Shown here one piece after another: positions 9,848 to 18,954 of a DNA stretch of 64,000 nucleotides. The position numbers and the translations under genes are program-made. Within the stretch, counting starts at the first letter, position 1, and the number at the start of each line of letters is the position of its first letter. The notes under the pieces were generated by a model. That model did not search any database. It saw only the letters and a program-made list of their open reading frames with translations, and had not been told where the DNA came from. Origin of the DNA: Sphingomonas sp. Leaf242. Lineage in GTDB: Bacteria > Pseudomonadota > Alphaproteobacteria > Sphingomonadales > Sphingomonadaceae. Location of the stretch: contig NZ_LMLW01000010.1 in NCBI RefSeq assembly GCF_001422045.1, positions 94,756-158,755 of the forward strand. The letters run 5' to 3'.

Positions 9848-10258
9848 TCAGGCAGTGTCCCGAACGCCGGCATATTGCGCATCCGTGACGGGTTCGAGCC
9901 ATTCGACGTTCTTGCCGTCGAGCGCCTCCTGGACGGCGATGTGGGTCATCGCCGTCGTCGGGGTCGCACCATGCCAGTGCTTGTGGCCTGGAGGACACCA
10001 GATCACGTCGCCGGCGCGGATTTCGACGATATTCTCGCCCTCGCACTGCGTCCAGCCGCAGCCGGCGGTGACGATCAGCGTCTGGCCGAGCGGATGGGTG
10101 TGCCAGTGCGACCGCGCGCCGGGCTCGAACGTCACCGCCGCGCAGGAATGACGGGCGGGAGCGGGCGGCACGTTCAGCGGGTCTATACGCACGCTGCCGG
10201 TGAAATAGTCGGCTGGGCCGGGCTGCGACGGTTGCGATCCTGCGCGCTTGAGGTGCAT
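9848..10258 (-). CDS. Cupin-fold protein related to (R)-hydroxynitrile lyases
   Basis: A single-domain cupin of 136 residues. The start ATG 10258 is preceded by AAAGGAG. The metal-binding cupin motif [13 protein letters not shown] and the second motif [15 protein letters not shown] are clear, and the ending [12 protein letters not shown] together with the opening [11 protein letters not shown] matches the small manganese cupins that include the GtHNL type of hydroxynitrile lyase. Most members of the group have no proven physiological reaction, so lyase activity is only a possibility. It lies 109 bp downstream of the MFS exporter gene on the same strand, suggesting a shared transcript with the exporter and perhaps control by the LysR regulator further upstream. 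Confidence 0.85.
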   Translation of the reverse strand: MHLKRAGSQPSQPGPADYFTGSVRIDPLNVPPAPARHSCAAVTFEPGARSHWHTHPLGQTLIVTAGCGWTQCEGENIVEIRAGDVIWCPPGHKHWHGATPTTAMTHIAVQEALDGKNVEWLEPVTDAQYAGVRDTA

Positions 10259-10367
10259 CGAACGACTCCTTTGTGGGTGATCTTGACGAGATATCGCCGC
10301 ATGTCTCGCGGGCTTCGGTGGGTTCGTCGGCCGTGAGAGATAGTGCGCGTACGGGCGCGGGACGCGG

Positions 10368-11549
10368 TCAGGCGGCGGCGCGGTCGGTGCCGCAGAACAG
10401 CGCGACCGCTGCTGCCGCACTGAGGATCGCCGCGCAGCCGAGAAACTCCGTGCTCGGTCCGGTAGCATCATACGCCAGGCCGCCGATGGTCGCCCCGGAC
10501 ATGATCGCGAACTGGACCACCGCGACCATCAGTCCGCCACCGGCTTCGGGATGGTCGGGCGCGGCGCGGGTCAACCACGTCCACCATCCAACCGGGGCCA
10601 CGGTGGCGACGAAGCCCCACACGGCGAGCAGGACCGCGACGATGGCGACCGACGTTCCGAAGATCGCCAGGCCGACCGCGACGAGGGCCATGATCGCCGG
10701 GATCGCCGCGAGCAGGAGGTGAATCTGGCGGCCGATCAGGCGACCGATTAGCGTCGTGCCGATGAACCCCGCGACGCCGACGACGAGCAGCAGCGTCGAC
10801 AGCGTGCCCAGCCCGACGCGCGTCACCTGTTCGAGGAACGGACGAAGATAGGTGTAGAGCGCGAACTGTCCCATGAAGAGCAGGACCGCGCCGGCCAGCC
10901 CGAGCAGGACCGTCCTGCGCCGCAACAGGACCAGCATGCCGCTGCCCCCGACGCGTCGTTCGGCGGGTAGAGAGGGCAGCGCCAAGGCCTGCCACGCGGT
11001 CGCGGCGATCGCGATCGGCACCACGCAGAAGAAAGCGCCACGCCAGCCGATCAGGCCACCGAGAAAGCTGCCCAGCGGCGCGCCGATCACCGTGGCGAGC
11101 GCGTTGCCGCCGTTGAGCATGGCGAGCGCCTTGGGCACCGACTCCGCCGGCACCAGCCGCATCGCGATCGCCGCCGACATCGACCAGAAGCCGCCGATGG
11201 CGATCCCGAGTATCGCGCGTCCGAGCATCAGCATCGCGTAGGTCGGCGCGCAGGCCACCACGGCGCCGGACACGATCAGCAAGGCGGTCAGCCCGAGCAG
11301 GACGAGGCGGCGATCGATGCCGTTGATCAGCCGGCCGAGCGCCAGGCTGGCGATCATCGCAAACAGGCCGGAAATCGCGATCGCCTGACCCGCTTGGCCG
11401 GCGGTGAGGTGAAGGTCGGCTGCGATCGGGCTGAGCAGGCTGACCGGCATGAACTCGGACGCCACCAGCACGAAGGTGCAGAGCGTCATCGCGTACACGG
11501 CGCCCCATGCGGGTGCTTGCGACGCATGGCCGTGCTCGGCGTCGATCAT
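10368..11549 (-). CDS. MFS transporter, DHA1-type exporter
   Basis: An inner-membrane major facilitator of 393 residues with about 12 hydrophobic segments. The opening [20 protein letters not shown] with [12 protein letters not shown], and [21 protein letters not shown] (the loop 2-3 motif A region), are typical of the AraJ/NepI/DHA1 drug or metabolite exporters. The start ATG 11549 is the first Met of the hydrophobic protein. An alternative CTG 15 nt upstream lies closer to the GAGGAGAG site, so the exact N-terminus is unsure. It sits between a LysR regulator and a cupin gene, all transcribed leftward. The substrate is unknown. Confidence 0.88.
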   Translation of the reverse strand: MIDAEHGHASQAPAWGAVYAMTLCTFVLVASEFMPVSLLSPIAADLHLTAGQAGQAIAISGLFAMIASLALGRLINGIDRRLVLLGLTALLIVSGAVVACAPTYAMLMLGRAILGIAIGGFWSMSAAIAMRLVPAESVPKALAMLNGGNALATVIGAPLGSFLGGLIGWRGAFFCVVPIAIAATAWQALALPSLPAERRVGGSGMLVLLRRRTVLLGLAGAVLLFMGQFALYTYLRPFLEQVTRVGLGTLSTLLLVVGVAGFIGTTLIGRLIGRQIHLLLAAIPAIMALVAVGLAIFGTSVAIVAVLLAVWGFVATVAPVGWWTWLTRAAPDHPEAGGGLMVAVVQFAIMSGATIGGLAYDATGPSTEFLGCAAILSAAAAVALFCGTDRAAA

Positions 11550-11679
11550 TGTTGCGGTGGTCAGCGAAGCTCTCCTCGGAACGCGGCGGCGTATTCCTCG
11601 GGCGAGATAGGCCTGTTCACCGAAGGCGATTAGCCCCGATGCACTCCAAGGACCTGTGAGCAAAGCTCAACGTTTCGCA

Positions 11680-12588
11680 TCACCGCCCGAGCGGCTGCAA
11701 CTCCTTGATCAAGTCGATCAACGCCCGGAGCCCGGTCGGCACATGGCGGCGGCTCGGATAATATAATTCGTAGCCGGGGCCGGTCGTCGACCAGGACTCC
11801 AGCACCAGCGAGAGCGCACCGGATGCGACATGCGGCGCGAAGATCGGCGCGATGCCATAGACCAATCCGGTGCCGCCGAGCGCCATCGCCAGCATGGCGC
11901 GGCCATCGTCGGCGGTGATGCGGCTCGCGACCGGCACCGCGAACTCCCCGTCCGGTCCCTCGAATTCCCAGCGATAGATACGATCGTCCCCCAGCCGCAC
12001 GCCGATGCAGCGATGCCGAACGAGATCGGCGGGGGTCGCCGGCGTACCGAACCGCGCGAGATACGCCGGCGCCGCCGCGACCACCCAGCGCAGGTCGGCG
12101 GACAGCCGCTGTGCGATCATGTCCTCCGGCACCGTGCCGCCATGACGGATGCCCGCGTCGAACCCGGAATCGACCACATCGATCATCCGGTTGCTGGCGA
12201 CGATGTCGACCTCGACGTCCGGATAGCGGTCGGCGAACGCCGACATCACCGGCCCGAGCAGCAAGGTCGCAGCGTCGGCAACGACGTTGAGGCGTATCCG
12301 CCCGGCCGGCGTGTCGCGAAAGCGGTTGAGGCCTTCCACGGCCACAGCGATCTCGGCGAACGGTCCTTCGACCGCATCGCGCAGCGCCCCCCCGGCGGCG
12401 GTGAGCGTGACGCTGCGGCTGGTGCGGTTGAGCAGACGTACGCCAAGCCGTCCTTCCAGCCCTTTCAGCGCATGGCTCAGGCCCGAAGCGGTGACGCCGA
12501 GTTCGAGCCCCGCGCGACTGAAACTGCGGTGTCGCGCGATCGCCAGAAAATAGGTGAAATCGGCCATGTCGGGTCGGCTGGAAGGCAT
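11680..12588 (-). CDS. LysR-family transcriptional regulator
   Basis: A 302-residue DNA-binding regulator. The N-terminal winged helix-turn-helix (DFTYFLAIARHRSFSRAG, then LGVRLLNRTSRSVTLTAAG) is followed by a substrate-binding-like effector domain ending SRRHVPTGLRALIDLIKEL. This C-terminus is typical of the LysR subgroup that controls adjacent transport or oxidoreductase genes. It is co-directional with, and 130 bp upstream of, the MFS exporter, so it may be part of the same transcription unit rather than divergent from its target. Start 12588 is the longest; an internal ATG at 12567 (MADFTYF) is a reasonable alternative because neither has a strong ribosome-binding site. The effector is unknown. 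Confidence 0.9.
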   Translation of the reverse strand: MPSSRPDMADFTYFLAIARHRSFSRAGLELGVTASGLSHALKGLEGRLGVRLLNRTSRSVTLTAAGGALRDAVEGPFAEIAVAVEGLNRFRDTPAGRIRLNVVADAATLLLGPVMSAFADRYPDVEVDIVASNRMIDVVDSGFDAGIRHGGTVPEDMIAQRLSADLRWVVAAAPAYLARFGTPATPADLVRHRCIGVRLGDDRIYRWEFEGPDGEFAVPVASRITADDGRAMLAMALGGTGLVYGIAPIFAPHVASGALSLVLESWSTTGPGYELYYPSRRHVPTGLRALIDLIKELQPLGR

Positions 12589-12707
12589 GGCTCACGGTGT
12601 GGAGCGTCCCCCCGGCGAAGACAATATGCGCCGGGGGCAGATGGACCAGGTGCGCGGCGCGGCCTGTCGCTCCCGGAGCCGGGTAGGCGCCGATGTCCGA
12701 TTCCGGG

Positions 12708-12992
12708 TCAGGCCGCCGAGGACAAGATGCAATACACCAGCACCGGCACGCCGATCAAAAGGATCAGAAGCAGAAGGTTCAGCTCCATAAGTCTACCGAG
12801 CCAGTTCCGCTTTCCCTCCGGCACGCCCGCAGCATCGGCTTTGGAATAGTCCTCGACGATTTCCATGTCGAATTTGTTCGAGAAGAAGTGTTTGGGTCGC
12901 ATTCTCAGAAAAGGCTGAGGCGACGGGCTGCGAACCTGTGGCTTATGATCGCTCGCAGAAGGATCGTCGGAGTTCGAGATATTGTCGGCCAT
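12708..12992 (-). CDS. Small C-terminally anchored membrane protein, hypothetical
   Basis: A 94-residue protein with a hydrophilic N-terminal half (MADNISNSDDPSASDHKPQ) and one strong C-terminal transmembrane segment (LNLLLLILLIGVPVLVYCIL), so it would be tail-anchored with its bulk in the cytoplasm. I chose ATG 12992; an upstream ATG at 13010 adds six residues. There is only a weak GGAA upstream. Base composition is lower in GC than the neighbours. I recognise no family. It is supported by its sensible hydropathy and by lying in an otherwise empty stretch on the same strand as the LysR gene, but it could be a chance frame. Confidence 0.45.
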   Translation of the reverse strand: MADNISNSDDPSASDHKPQVRSPSPQPFLRMRPKHFFSNKFDMEIVEDYSKADAAGVPEGKRNWLGRLMELNLLLLILLIGVPVLVYCILSSAA

Positions 12993-13058
12993 TTTACGGT
13001 TTCCGCACATTCGAGATCATGGGCGCGCAGCGCGCGTCCCAAAGGTCAGATCGAATAA

Positions 13059-13096
13059 AGCCCGAACTCGAGCGGCATTGGCCGCGAGCTCGGGCT
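13059..13096 (-). terminator. Hairpin with short T tract, possible terminator for leftward transcription
   Basis: Two 12-nt arms, AGCCCGAACTCG (13059-13070) and CGAGCTCGGGCT (13085-13096), pair with one mismatch around a 14-nt loop. Read on the minus strand, the stem is followed by TTTATT. It lies downstream of the leftward tRNA-Thr and DUF429 genes and could end that transcript. The rest of 13011-13351 shows no gene. Confidence 0.35.
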
Positions 13097-13351
13097 AACC
13101 GCGTGCGGCGAGTTGGCCAGCGTGGTCGCGAAAACGCTTATGTGTCGCAGGTGCGTACATGCGAATACCATCGTGGACCCACGCCTTAATGTCAACGCGC
13201 GCAAGATTCCGGCGCAACCATATTGTCCTCGACGGGCGAAATCTTGGTTCGACGAGGCGGGGCGGGCGCTTTGGCGCTCGGCTTCAGGGCGTTGAGATAT
13301 AGGCCGTGTCCGTCGAAGAGTTTCGACTGTCCGTCCGATGGCGGTAAAAAG

Positions 13352-13427
13352 TGGTGCCGGTTGCAGGAATCGAACCCGCGACATCCAGTTTACAAAACTG
13401 GCGCTCTACCAACTGAGCTAAACCGGC
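13352..13427 (-). tRNA. tRNA-Thr (anticodon TGT)
   Basis: A complete 76-nt cloverleaf on the minus strand including an encoded CCA. The acceptor arm pairs GCCGGTT with AACCGGC, the D-arm region reads AGCTCAGTTGGTAGAGC, the anticodon stem-loop CCAGTTTTGTAAACTGG carries TGT, and the T-arm is GCGGGTTCGAATCCTGC. It reads ACA threonine codons. It lies 48 bp downstream of the DUF429 gene on the same strand. Confidence 0.97.
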
Positions 13428-13475
13428 CCACGTGCGCAGCGCGACAAGGCGTCTGCGGCGTTGCGCTCCAATGCT

Positions 13476-14384
13476 TCAAGAAACGCCGAAGGTCCAGCCC
13501 TCGGTGCGGGCGATATCGCGGGTCATGCCTGCTGGCGCCCAGAGATCGGCGCGATCCGCGTTCGCGCGCAGCCACGCCGCGGTCAGGATCGCGTCGGTGG
13601 CGTGATCGTCGTAGCGCGGCAGCGGCGTATGCGGGTCGCTGCCCAGACCTGCCAGCGCCGCATCGAGCGCGGCGGCGTCGCGCATCTTGCTCAGGCCCTT
13701 GCGGATGCCGGCGGCGCGCGCGGCGATGGTGGTGTAGATTTCGACGATCGCCGGACCGTGATCGGGCCGCGGATCGAACGGCCATACCGGGATACGCCCA
13801 GCCAGCCGGTGCAGCACGCGCATGCCCGTCAGGCTCGACTTGCCGACCTGCGCCGCGCCGACCAGGTTGAAGCAGCTCGTCGGCGCGAAGCCCATCGCGC
13901 GCTGGCCCAGCTCGCAGACGCGCATCCGGCCCGCGCCGCCCGCGAACAGATCGCCGCAATCGCGATGCTGGCGGAAATGGCGGCGGATGTCGGGATCGCG
14001 CAACACGGTGTCGACCGCGAGATGCGGGTCGGCCGACGACAGCGTCTCGACCAAGTCCCACAGCGTACGCGCGTCACCGGGGCTTTGCTGCCAGCCGGGG
14101 AAATAGCCGCCCTGATCGACAAACGGGAACGCCGGCGAGAGATCGAACCCGATCAGCATCGGCGAATCGCGCTGGTCGAGCAGCCAGTCGAGCACGTCCG
14201 CGCGTGACCAGGCCACTGAGTTGGGGGGCGACACCAGCACCGGCGCTGCATCGCCGACGCCGCAGGTCGCGACCGCGATACCCTTGTGGCGATGCCCCTG
14301 CGCACCCGACCAGTCGATCGCGGTGAACCGGGTGAATCGCGCCGCCTTGCCGGTTTCGGAATTTACAGGCGGCGGGCTCGGCAT
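13476..14384 (-). CDS. DUF429-like protein, predicted RNase H-like fold
   Basis: A 302-residue cytoplasmic protein. The opening TRFTAIDWSGAQG carries the first acidic residue of an RNase H-like fold as seen in DUF429 proteins. GFDLSPAFPF and the late YDDHATDAILTAAWL supply the other conserved acidic positions, where DUF429 members have a DDxxDAxxxA pattern. A nuclease-type activity is suggested by fold only. The gene is followed by tRNA-Thr and preceded (6 bp) by the DUF347 membrane protein gene on the same strand, so the two may be co-transcribed. The first ATG (14384) gives MPSPPPVNSE; later starts cannot be excluded. Confidence 0.75.
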   Translation of the reverse strand: MPSPPPVNSETGKAARFTRFTAIDWSGAQGHRHKGIAVATCGVGDAAPVLVSPPNSVAWSRADVLDWLLDQRDSPMLIGFDLSPAFPFVDQGGYFPGWQQSPGDARTLWDLVETLSSADPHLAVDTVLRDPDIRRHFRQHRDCGDLFAGGAGRMRVCELGQRAMGFAPTSCFNLVGAAQVGKSSLTGMRVLHRLAGRIPVWPFDPRPDHGPAIVEIYTTIAARAAGIRKGLSKMRDAAALDAALAGLGSDPHTPLPRYDDHATDAILTAAWLRANADRADLWAPAGMTRDIARTEGWTFGVS

Positions 14385-14390
14385 CGCGGT

Positions 14391-15164
14391 TCAGGTGGCG
14401 CGGCGTTCGGACGGGTACAAGGGCTTGAGCAGCACCAGGACGACGATCGCGATCACCAGCGCCGCGGACGCATAGGGGCGGCTGAACGCGAGCCCGCCAT
14501 GATCGACCGGCTTGTCGAGAAAATCGCCGACCGCGGCGCCGAGCGGGCGGGTGAGGATGAACGCGCTCCAGAACAGGAGAACCCGGTCGACCGCCGTCCA
14601 CAGATACAGGCCTGCGATCCCTGCGAGCACGACGCCGAACAGGATCGCGGCGCCGCCGTAGCCGAGCCCGCCGGTGTCCGCGGTCCAATCGCCGAGCGCG
14701 GTGCCCAGCGTCTGCGAAAACGTGATCGTCAGCCAGTAGAACAATTCCGCGCGCGGTTCGTGGACGGTCGCGACCGACACCGAACCGAGCCGGTTGTACC
14801 ACAACGCCAGCGACGCGACGACACAGCCGAGCAGCAGCAGCGATCCGCCGGGATAGCCGATCCCGAGGGAGCGGGTGGCGAAGTCCGCGAGCGTCGTGCC
14901 TGCGGTCGTCGAGGCGATGATCGTCGCCCAATAGAGCGCCGGGCGGTAGCGGTCCGCCGCAACCTGTTGCCACACCAACAGCAGCAGGATCGCGACGAAG
15001 ACGATTGTGGCGGTGAGGTAGCCGAGGTTCAGCGACATGCTGACCGTGTCGCCCGCGGTCTCGCCGAGCGTGGTGGCGAGGATCTTGATGATCCAGAACG
15101 CCGTCGTCACCGCCGGCACCTTGGCGGCAACCTTGGCGAGCGTGGCGCGATCGCAAGCCGTCAT
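14391..15164 (-). CDS. DUF347 (COG4705) repeat membrane protein
   Basis: A 257-residue integral inner-membrane protein with about eight hydrophobic segments arranged as repeats. The internal repeat signature recurs: KILATTLGETAGD, FSQTLGTALGDW, FILTRPLGAAVGD and an ASTTAGTTLADF variant. This is the DUF347 pattern of four copies seen in uncharacterised membrane-anchored proteins. The start ATG 15164 has a GAGGGGAGA ribosome-binding site. Function is unknown. It is divergent from the EEP-family gene across 151 bp, and followed by the DUF429 gene. Confidence 0.85.
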   Translation of the reverse strand: MTACDRATLAKVAAKVPAVTTAFWIIKILATTLGETAGDTVSMSLNLGYLTATIVFVAILLLLVWQQVAADRYRPALYWATIIASTTAGTTLADFATRSLGIGYPGGSLLLLGCVVASLALWYNRLGSVSVATVHEPRAELFYWLTITFSQTLGTALGDWTADTGGLGYGGAAILFGVVLAGIAGLYLWTAVDRVLLFWSAFILTRPLGAAVGDFLDKPVDHGGLAFSRPYASAALVIAIVVLVLLKPLYPSERRAT

Positions 15165-15315
15165 GACATTCTCCCCTCGTTGCTTGGGAGACGCCGACGA
15201 GGCGATCGATCCGCAGTGTCGCACACCGGAAAATCGCGGAAGTTTTAATCGGGACATGTGGAACCGATGCCGCGGCGGCGTCTCGTCGTCGAAGCAAGAG
15301 CAGGGAGATCGCACG

Positions 15316-16383
15316 GTGTCGGTACGGATCGCGAGTTTGGGTGTCGGTATCGCCGCGCTGGTCGGAAGCGCAGCGCCCGCCGCGGTGCCATCCGCCGTGA
15401 TGACCGCGCCCGGCACGAGCGTGTCGGTGATGACCTACAACGTCCACGGCGTGCCCTGGCCGGTCGCGGAGGATCGATCGAGCGCGTTGTCGGCGATCGC
15501 CGCGCAGCTTCGCACGATGCGCGCCGAGGGGCGGCAACCCGGAATCGTCGCGTTGCAGGAATCGTTCGTGCCCGAGGCCAAGGCGATCGGTGCCGCGGCT
15601 GGCTATCGCTATGTCGCGTTCGGTGCGCCGGCCGAGGCGACCGCGGACCCCGCAACCGCACAGGACCGGCAGTTCGTCGCGGATGGCAGCATGCTGCGCG
15701 GCGAGCGGGTCGGCAAGCATGTCGGCAGCGGCCTCGCGATTTTCTCCGACTATCCGATCCTGGCGGTGCGGCGGATCAGCTATCCGGTCTGTGCGGGCTA
15801 TGACTGCCTTGCAAACAAGGGCGCGATGGCCGCGCTGATCGCGGTGCCTGGGGTCGCGGGGCCGGTCACGGTGATCGACACGCATCTCAATTCGAACGGC
15901 GCGACTGGCGTGTCCGAGCCACGCGCGCTGTATGCGTATCGGCGGCAGATCGACGTGCTGAGCGGGTTCATCGGTTCGATGGCGCGGCCCGGCGGGACGA
16001 TGCTGGTGGCGGGCGACTTCAACGTCGGTCGCGATATCGCGCGGCGCGCCTATTTCGCGCAGCACATGTTCGGCGGAGCGACCGCGCTGACCGGCGGCTC
16101 GCTGAAGTGCCGGGAGTCGCGGACCTGCCTGGTGACGCAGCCTGCCGACATCGCCTACTCGACCGGGCGCGCGAAGGATTTCCTGCTGTATCGTCCGTCG
16201 AACGGCGCCGCCGTCCAGCCGCTTGCGCTCAGCGCGCCGTTCGGTCGCGGTCCCGACAATGCGATGCTGTCGGATCATATCGGCGTGATGGTGCGCTATC
16301 GGATCGACGGCTCGACTAGCCGTTCGGTGCCCGGCAGCACGCTGGCGAGCCGCCGGGCAAAGGGTGCCGCTACCCGCGCCTAG
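15316..16383 (+). CDS. Secreted endonuclease/exonuclease/phosphatase (sphingomyelinase-like) family protein
   Basis: A 355-residue exported hydrolase of the DNase I-like fold. I chose GTG 15316 because AGGGAG lies 9 nt upstream and translation from it begins directly with a signal peptide (MSVRIASLGVGIAALVGSAA). The catalytic signatures appear in order: TYNVHGVPW, VALQESF, VIDTHLNSNGATG, AGDFNVGRD and SDHIGVMV, covering the Asn, Glu, Asp/His, Asp/Asn and final Asp/His positions of the family. Secretion and these motifs resemble bacterial sphingomyelinase-type phosphodiesterases, but the substrate could equally be nucleic acid or phosphate esters. Its stop codon overlaps the stop of the convergent EthD-like gene. 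Confidence 0.85.
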   Translation: MSVRIASLGVGIAALVGSAAPAAVPSAVMTAPGTSVSVMTYNVHGVPWPVAEDRSSALSAIAAQLRTMRAEGRQPGIVALQESFVPEAKAIGAAAGYRYVAFGAPAEATADPATAQDRQFVADGSMLRGERVGKHVGSGLAIFSDYPILAVRRISYPVCAGYDCLANKGAMAALIAVPGVAGPVTVIDTHLNSNGATGVSEPRALYAYRRQIDVLSGFIGSMARPGGTMLVAGDFNVGRDIARRAYFAQHMFGGATALTGGSLKCRESRTCLVTQPADIAYSTGRAKDFLLYRPSNGAAVQPLALSAPFGRGPDNAMLSDHIGVMVRYRIDGSTSRSVPGSTLASRRAKGAATRA

Positions 16384-17300
16384 TCCTCGAGGCGCCCGGT
16401 GAAGAGCAGGTGGCGGGCGTCGTCGGCGACCTGGTTGGCGGCGCCGAGCCGTTCGATCAGCTGCGCGGGGCGGCTGCCGCGCAGACCCGCTACCGTCAGC
16501 GCGCCGTCGCGGACATAGGTGTAGACGCCGCTGACCGCGAACGCCGAGGTGTAGGCGATATGCGCCTGCTGGTCCGCGGTGGTGCGCTGGAACGCGTCGG
16601 ACGCGTAGAATGCGCGGCGCGTCATCGGCGTGGCAAACGCGATGTCTAGGATCGCGACCAGCGCGCGTTCGGGCGGCACGCTGTGGTCGACGTTGGGTGC
16701 GGGCGGGGCGGGGTCCGCATTGTCGTAGCGCTCGGGCACATGGAGCCGCACTTTCAGCACCGCCGGATCGCCCGCAAGCGTCTCGGCGAACTGCATCATG
16801 TACGCGCCAAAGCCGGCCGCGTCGTCGTGGCGCGCGCCGAAATGGACGTGAAGGCGGTCGAGACCGTCATCGCCGTTCGGGATCGGGTCCGGGGCGCGGT
16901 CGACCAGCGTCCGAGACCCCTGCGGCAGCGCATAGGCGACGGTCGCCGCGAACATGTTCTGTTCGTCCGCGAACAGGATCGCGCAGGCATCGTTGAAAAT
17001 GTCCTGGTCCGCTTCGGAGGCGAAGCCGATCTCGACGCCGCCATCGAGCACATAGTCGTCGAATGGCGCGATGCCGTCGATCGCCGGCCACAGATGCGCG
17101 TCCTGCTCGCGGTTCAGATGCGTCTGGACGTACCAGCCGAGCCCTGGAATGCGCGAGCACAGCGGGCCGTGGACGTCGCGCCAATAGGTCGCGAATACCT
17201 CGTGCGGAACGCCGGGGCGGCGGAGCACGGTGGTGTAGCTGTTGACGACGATGCTGGCGTCGCGCGCGGCATAGTCGCGCGCGGGGTCGATGATGGACAT
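16380..17300 (-). CDS. EthD-like (dimeric alpha+beta barrel) protein
   Basis: A 306-residue soluble protein. The segment RRPGVPHEVFATYWRDVHGP with LCSRIPGLGWYVQTH is the EthD/ABM-type motif (H-x-x-F-x-x-Y-W-x-x-x-H-G-P). The C-terminal half (FGAYMMQFAETLAGDP onwards) appears to hold a second related barrel, so the protein may be an internal duplication. Proteins of this kind act as small monooxygenases, lyases or accessory factors, and no reaction can be assigned here. Start ATG 17300 was chosen over the longer frame because the upstream residues look non-coding. It converges on the EEP gene, with the two stop codons sharing bases 16381-16382. Confidence 0.75.
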   Translation of the reverse strand: MSIIDPARDYAARDASIVVNSYTTVLRRPGVPHEVFATYWRDVHGPLCSRIPGLGWYVQTHLNREQDAHLWPAIDGIAPFDDYVLDGGVEIGFASEADQDIFNDACAILFADEQNMFAATVAYALPQGSRTLVDRAPDPIPNGDDGLDRLHVHFGARHDDAAGFGAYMMQFAETLAGDPAVLKVRLHVPERYDNADPAPPAPNVDHSVPPERALVAILDIAFATPMTRRAFYASDAFQRTTADQQAHIAYTSAFAVSGVYTYVRDGALTVAGLRGSRPAQLIERLGAANQVADDARHLLFTGRLED

Positions 17301-17386
17301 GAGGATCTCACGGCTTGGGGATGGCAGGACGAGCACCCCCAACGCATCGCCACGCAGATCGGCGCGCGCTGCAGACCGATAAGGCG

Positions 17387-18700
17387 TCAGTCCTTGGCTT
17401 CGGGCGCCTGTTTCCGGCGGCGGTTCCAGAATTCGAGGCGCTTCTTCACGTCGCGCTCGAAGCCGCGCTCGTTGGGTTCGTAGAGCACCGGATGATCGTG
17501 TCCCCCGAGTTCGTCGGGGAAGAAGCTCTGTCCCGCGAACGCATCGGGGTGATCGTGGTCATATTGATACCCGTCGTGGTAGCCGAGCTCCTTCATCAGC
17601 TTGGTCGGCGCGTTGAGGATGCGTTTGGGCGGCGCGATCGACCCGGTCGATTTCGCCAGCGCGCTGGCCTTGTCGAACGCGCGGTACGAGGCGTTCGATT
17701 TCGGCGCGGTCGCGACATAGTTGATCGCCTGCGCGAGGAACAACCGCGCCTCGGGTAGGCCGACCCGCTCGAACGCCTGCCACGCGGTCATCACCTGGAC
17801 CAGCGCCTGCGGATCGGCCATGCCGACATCCTCCGACGCCGCGCAGCACAGCCGGCGGAACACGACCGACGGGTCCTCGCCGCCGGCAATCATCCGCGCC
17901 GCCCAGTACAGCGCCGCATCGGGATCGCTGCCGCGCAGGCTCTTGTGGAAGCAGCTGAGCAGGTTGAAATGCTCTTCCTGCCCCTTGTCGTAGAGCGGCG
18001 CGCGTTGCTGCACCAGGGTTGCGAGCGCGATCGTATCAAGATCGGACGGGTGATCGGTCGCGACGATGTCCTCGCACAGCCCGAGCAGATAGCGCGCGTC
18101 GCCGTCCGCCATCGCCACCAGCGCGTCGCGCGCATCGTCGGTGAGCGGCAGGGGGCGTTCGAAATGCGCTTCCGCCCGCGCGATCACGCGGTGCAGGTCG
18201 GCGGCGGCGAGGCGATTGAGCGTATAGACCTTCGCGCGCGACAACAGCGCTGACACGAGGCTGAAGCTCGGATTCTCGGTGGTCGCGCCGATCAGCACGA
18301 TCGTCCCGTCCTCGACCGCGGGGAGCAGCGCGTCCTGCACCGGTCGCGAGAACCGGTGAAGCTCGTCGACGAACGCGACGGTCGGTTTCGACGCCGATTC
18401 GCGCAGCCGGGTCGCCTCGGCGAGCGCCTTGCGCAGGTCGGCGATGCCGGTCGACACCGCCGACAGCTGGATGAAGTTGTAGCCAACCTCGTCCGCCATC
18501 AGCCGCGCGATCGTCGTCTTGCCGACCCCGGGCGGGCCCCAGAGGATGAACGACGACAGCCGCTTGGCCGCGATCATCCGCGCGAGCGCGCCCTCGGGTC
18601 CGACGAGGTGCTCCTGGCCGATGATGTCCGAAAACCGGCGCGGGCGCAGGATTTCCGCGAGCGGCCGCGGTGCGTTGGCGCTGAAGAGCGTGTCGGACAT
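17387..18700 (-). CDS. rarA: Replication-associated recombination protein A (AAA ATPase)
   Basis: A 437-residue AAA+ ATPase of the RarA/MgsA/WHIP family that acts at stalled replication forks and is related to clamp-loader subunits. Visible are the family opening RPLAEILRPRRFSDIIGQEH, Walker A GPPGVGKTT, Walker B FVDELHRF, sensor 1 GATTENPSF and the C-terminal tetramerisation region (CFHKSLRGSDPDAALYW, YLARMI-like ARMIAGGEDP). Length matches the family. ATG 18700 starts the conserved protein; the open frame further upstream is not conserved. It is divergent from the padR operon across 254 bp. Confidence 0.95.
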   Translation of the reverse strand: MSDTLFSANAPRPLAEILRPRRFSDIIGQEHLVGPEGALARMIAAKRLSSFILWGPPGVGKTTIARLMADEVGYNFIQLSAVSTGIADLRKALAEATRLRESASKPTVAFVDELHRFSRPVQDALLPAVEDGTIVLIGATTENPSFSLVSALLSRAKVYTLNRLAAADLHRVIARAEAHFERPLPLTDDARDALVAMADGDARYLLGLCEDIVATDHPSDLDTIALATLVQQRAPLYDKGQEEHFNLLSCFHKSLRGSDPDAALYWAARMIAGGEDPSVVFRRLCCAASEDVGMADPQALVQVMTAWQAFERVGLPEARLFLAQAINYVATAPKSNASYRAFDKASALAKSTGSIAPPKRILNAPTKLMKELGYHDGYQYDHDHPDAFAGQSFFPDELGGHDHPVLYEPNERGFERDVKKRLEFWNRRRKQAPEAKD

Positions 18701-18911
18701 CGGGTCTCGGGTTCCACGGATCGAGGGGGGCGCAGCGGGCGATACCGCGGCGCACGGCAATCGCCGACATCGCTGCGGCAGTGCGTGTGCCTGAGAGAAC
18801 ATAAGGGGTGTGGCGCCGACATTGAACCCTTGGCGGCGCGGTGCGGACTTGGGGCTGCTGCGAGGCAGATCGAACAAAATGCAGCGCCTCCCTTGAATGT
18901 GGAATATTCTG

Positions 18912-18942
18912 CGATATATCTCAGACCATCTTGGAAATATCG
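18912..18942 (+). promoter_or_regulatory. Candidate PadR operator upstream of padR
   Basis: The half-sites CGATAT (18912-18917) and ATATCG (18937-18942) are exact inverted repeats separated by 19 nt. The left half lies inside the 8-bp perfect palindrome GATATATC (18913-18920). The site ends 12 nt before the padR ATG and lies over the likely promoter and ribosome-binding region. PadR proteins usually repress their own operon through AT-rich dyads, so autoregulation is inferred. Confidence 0.5.
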
Positions 18943-18954
18943 GAGAACACTCAA

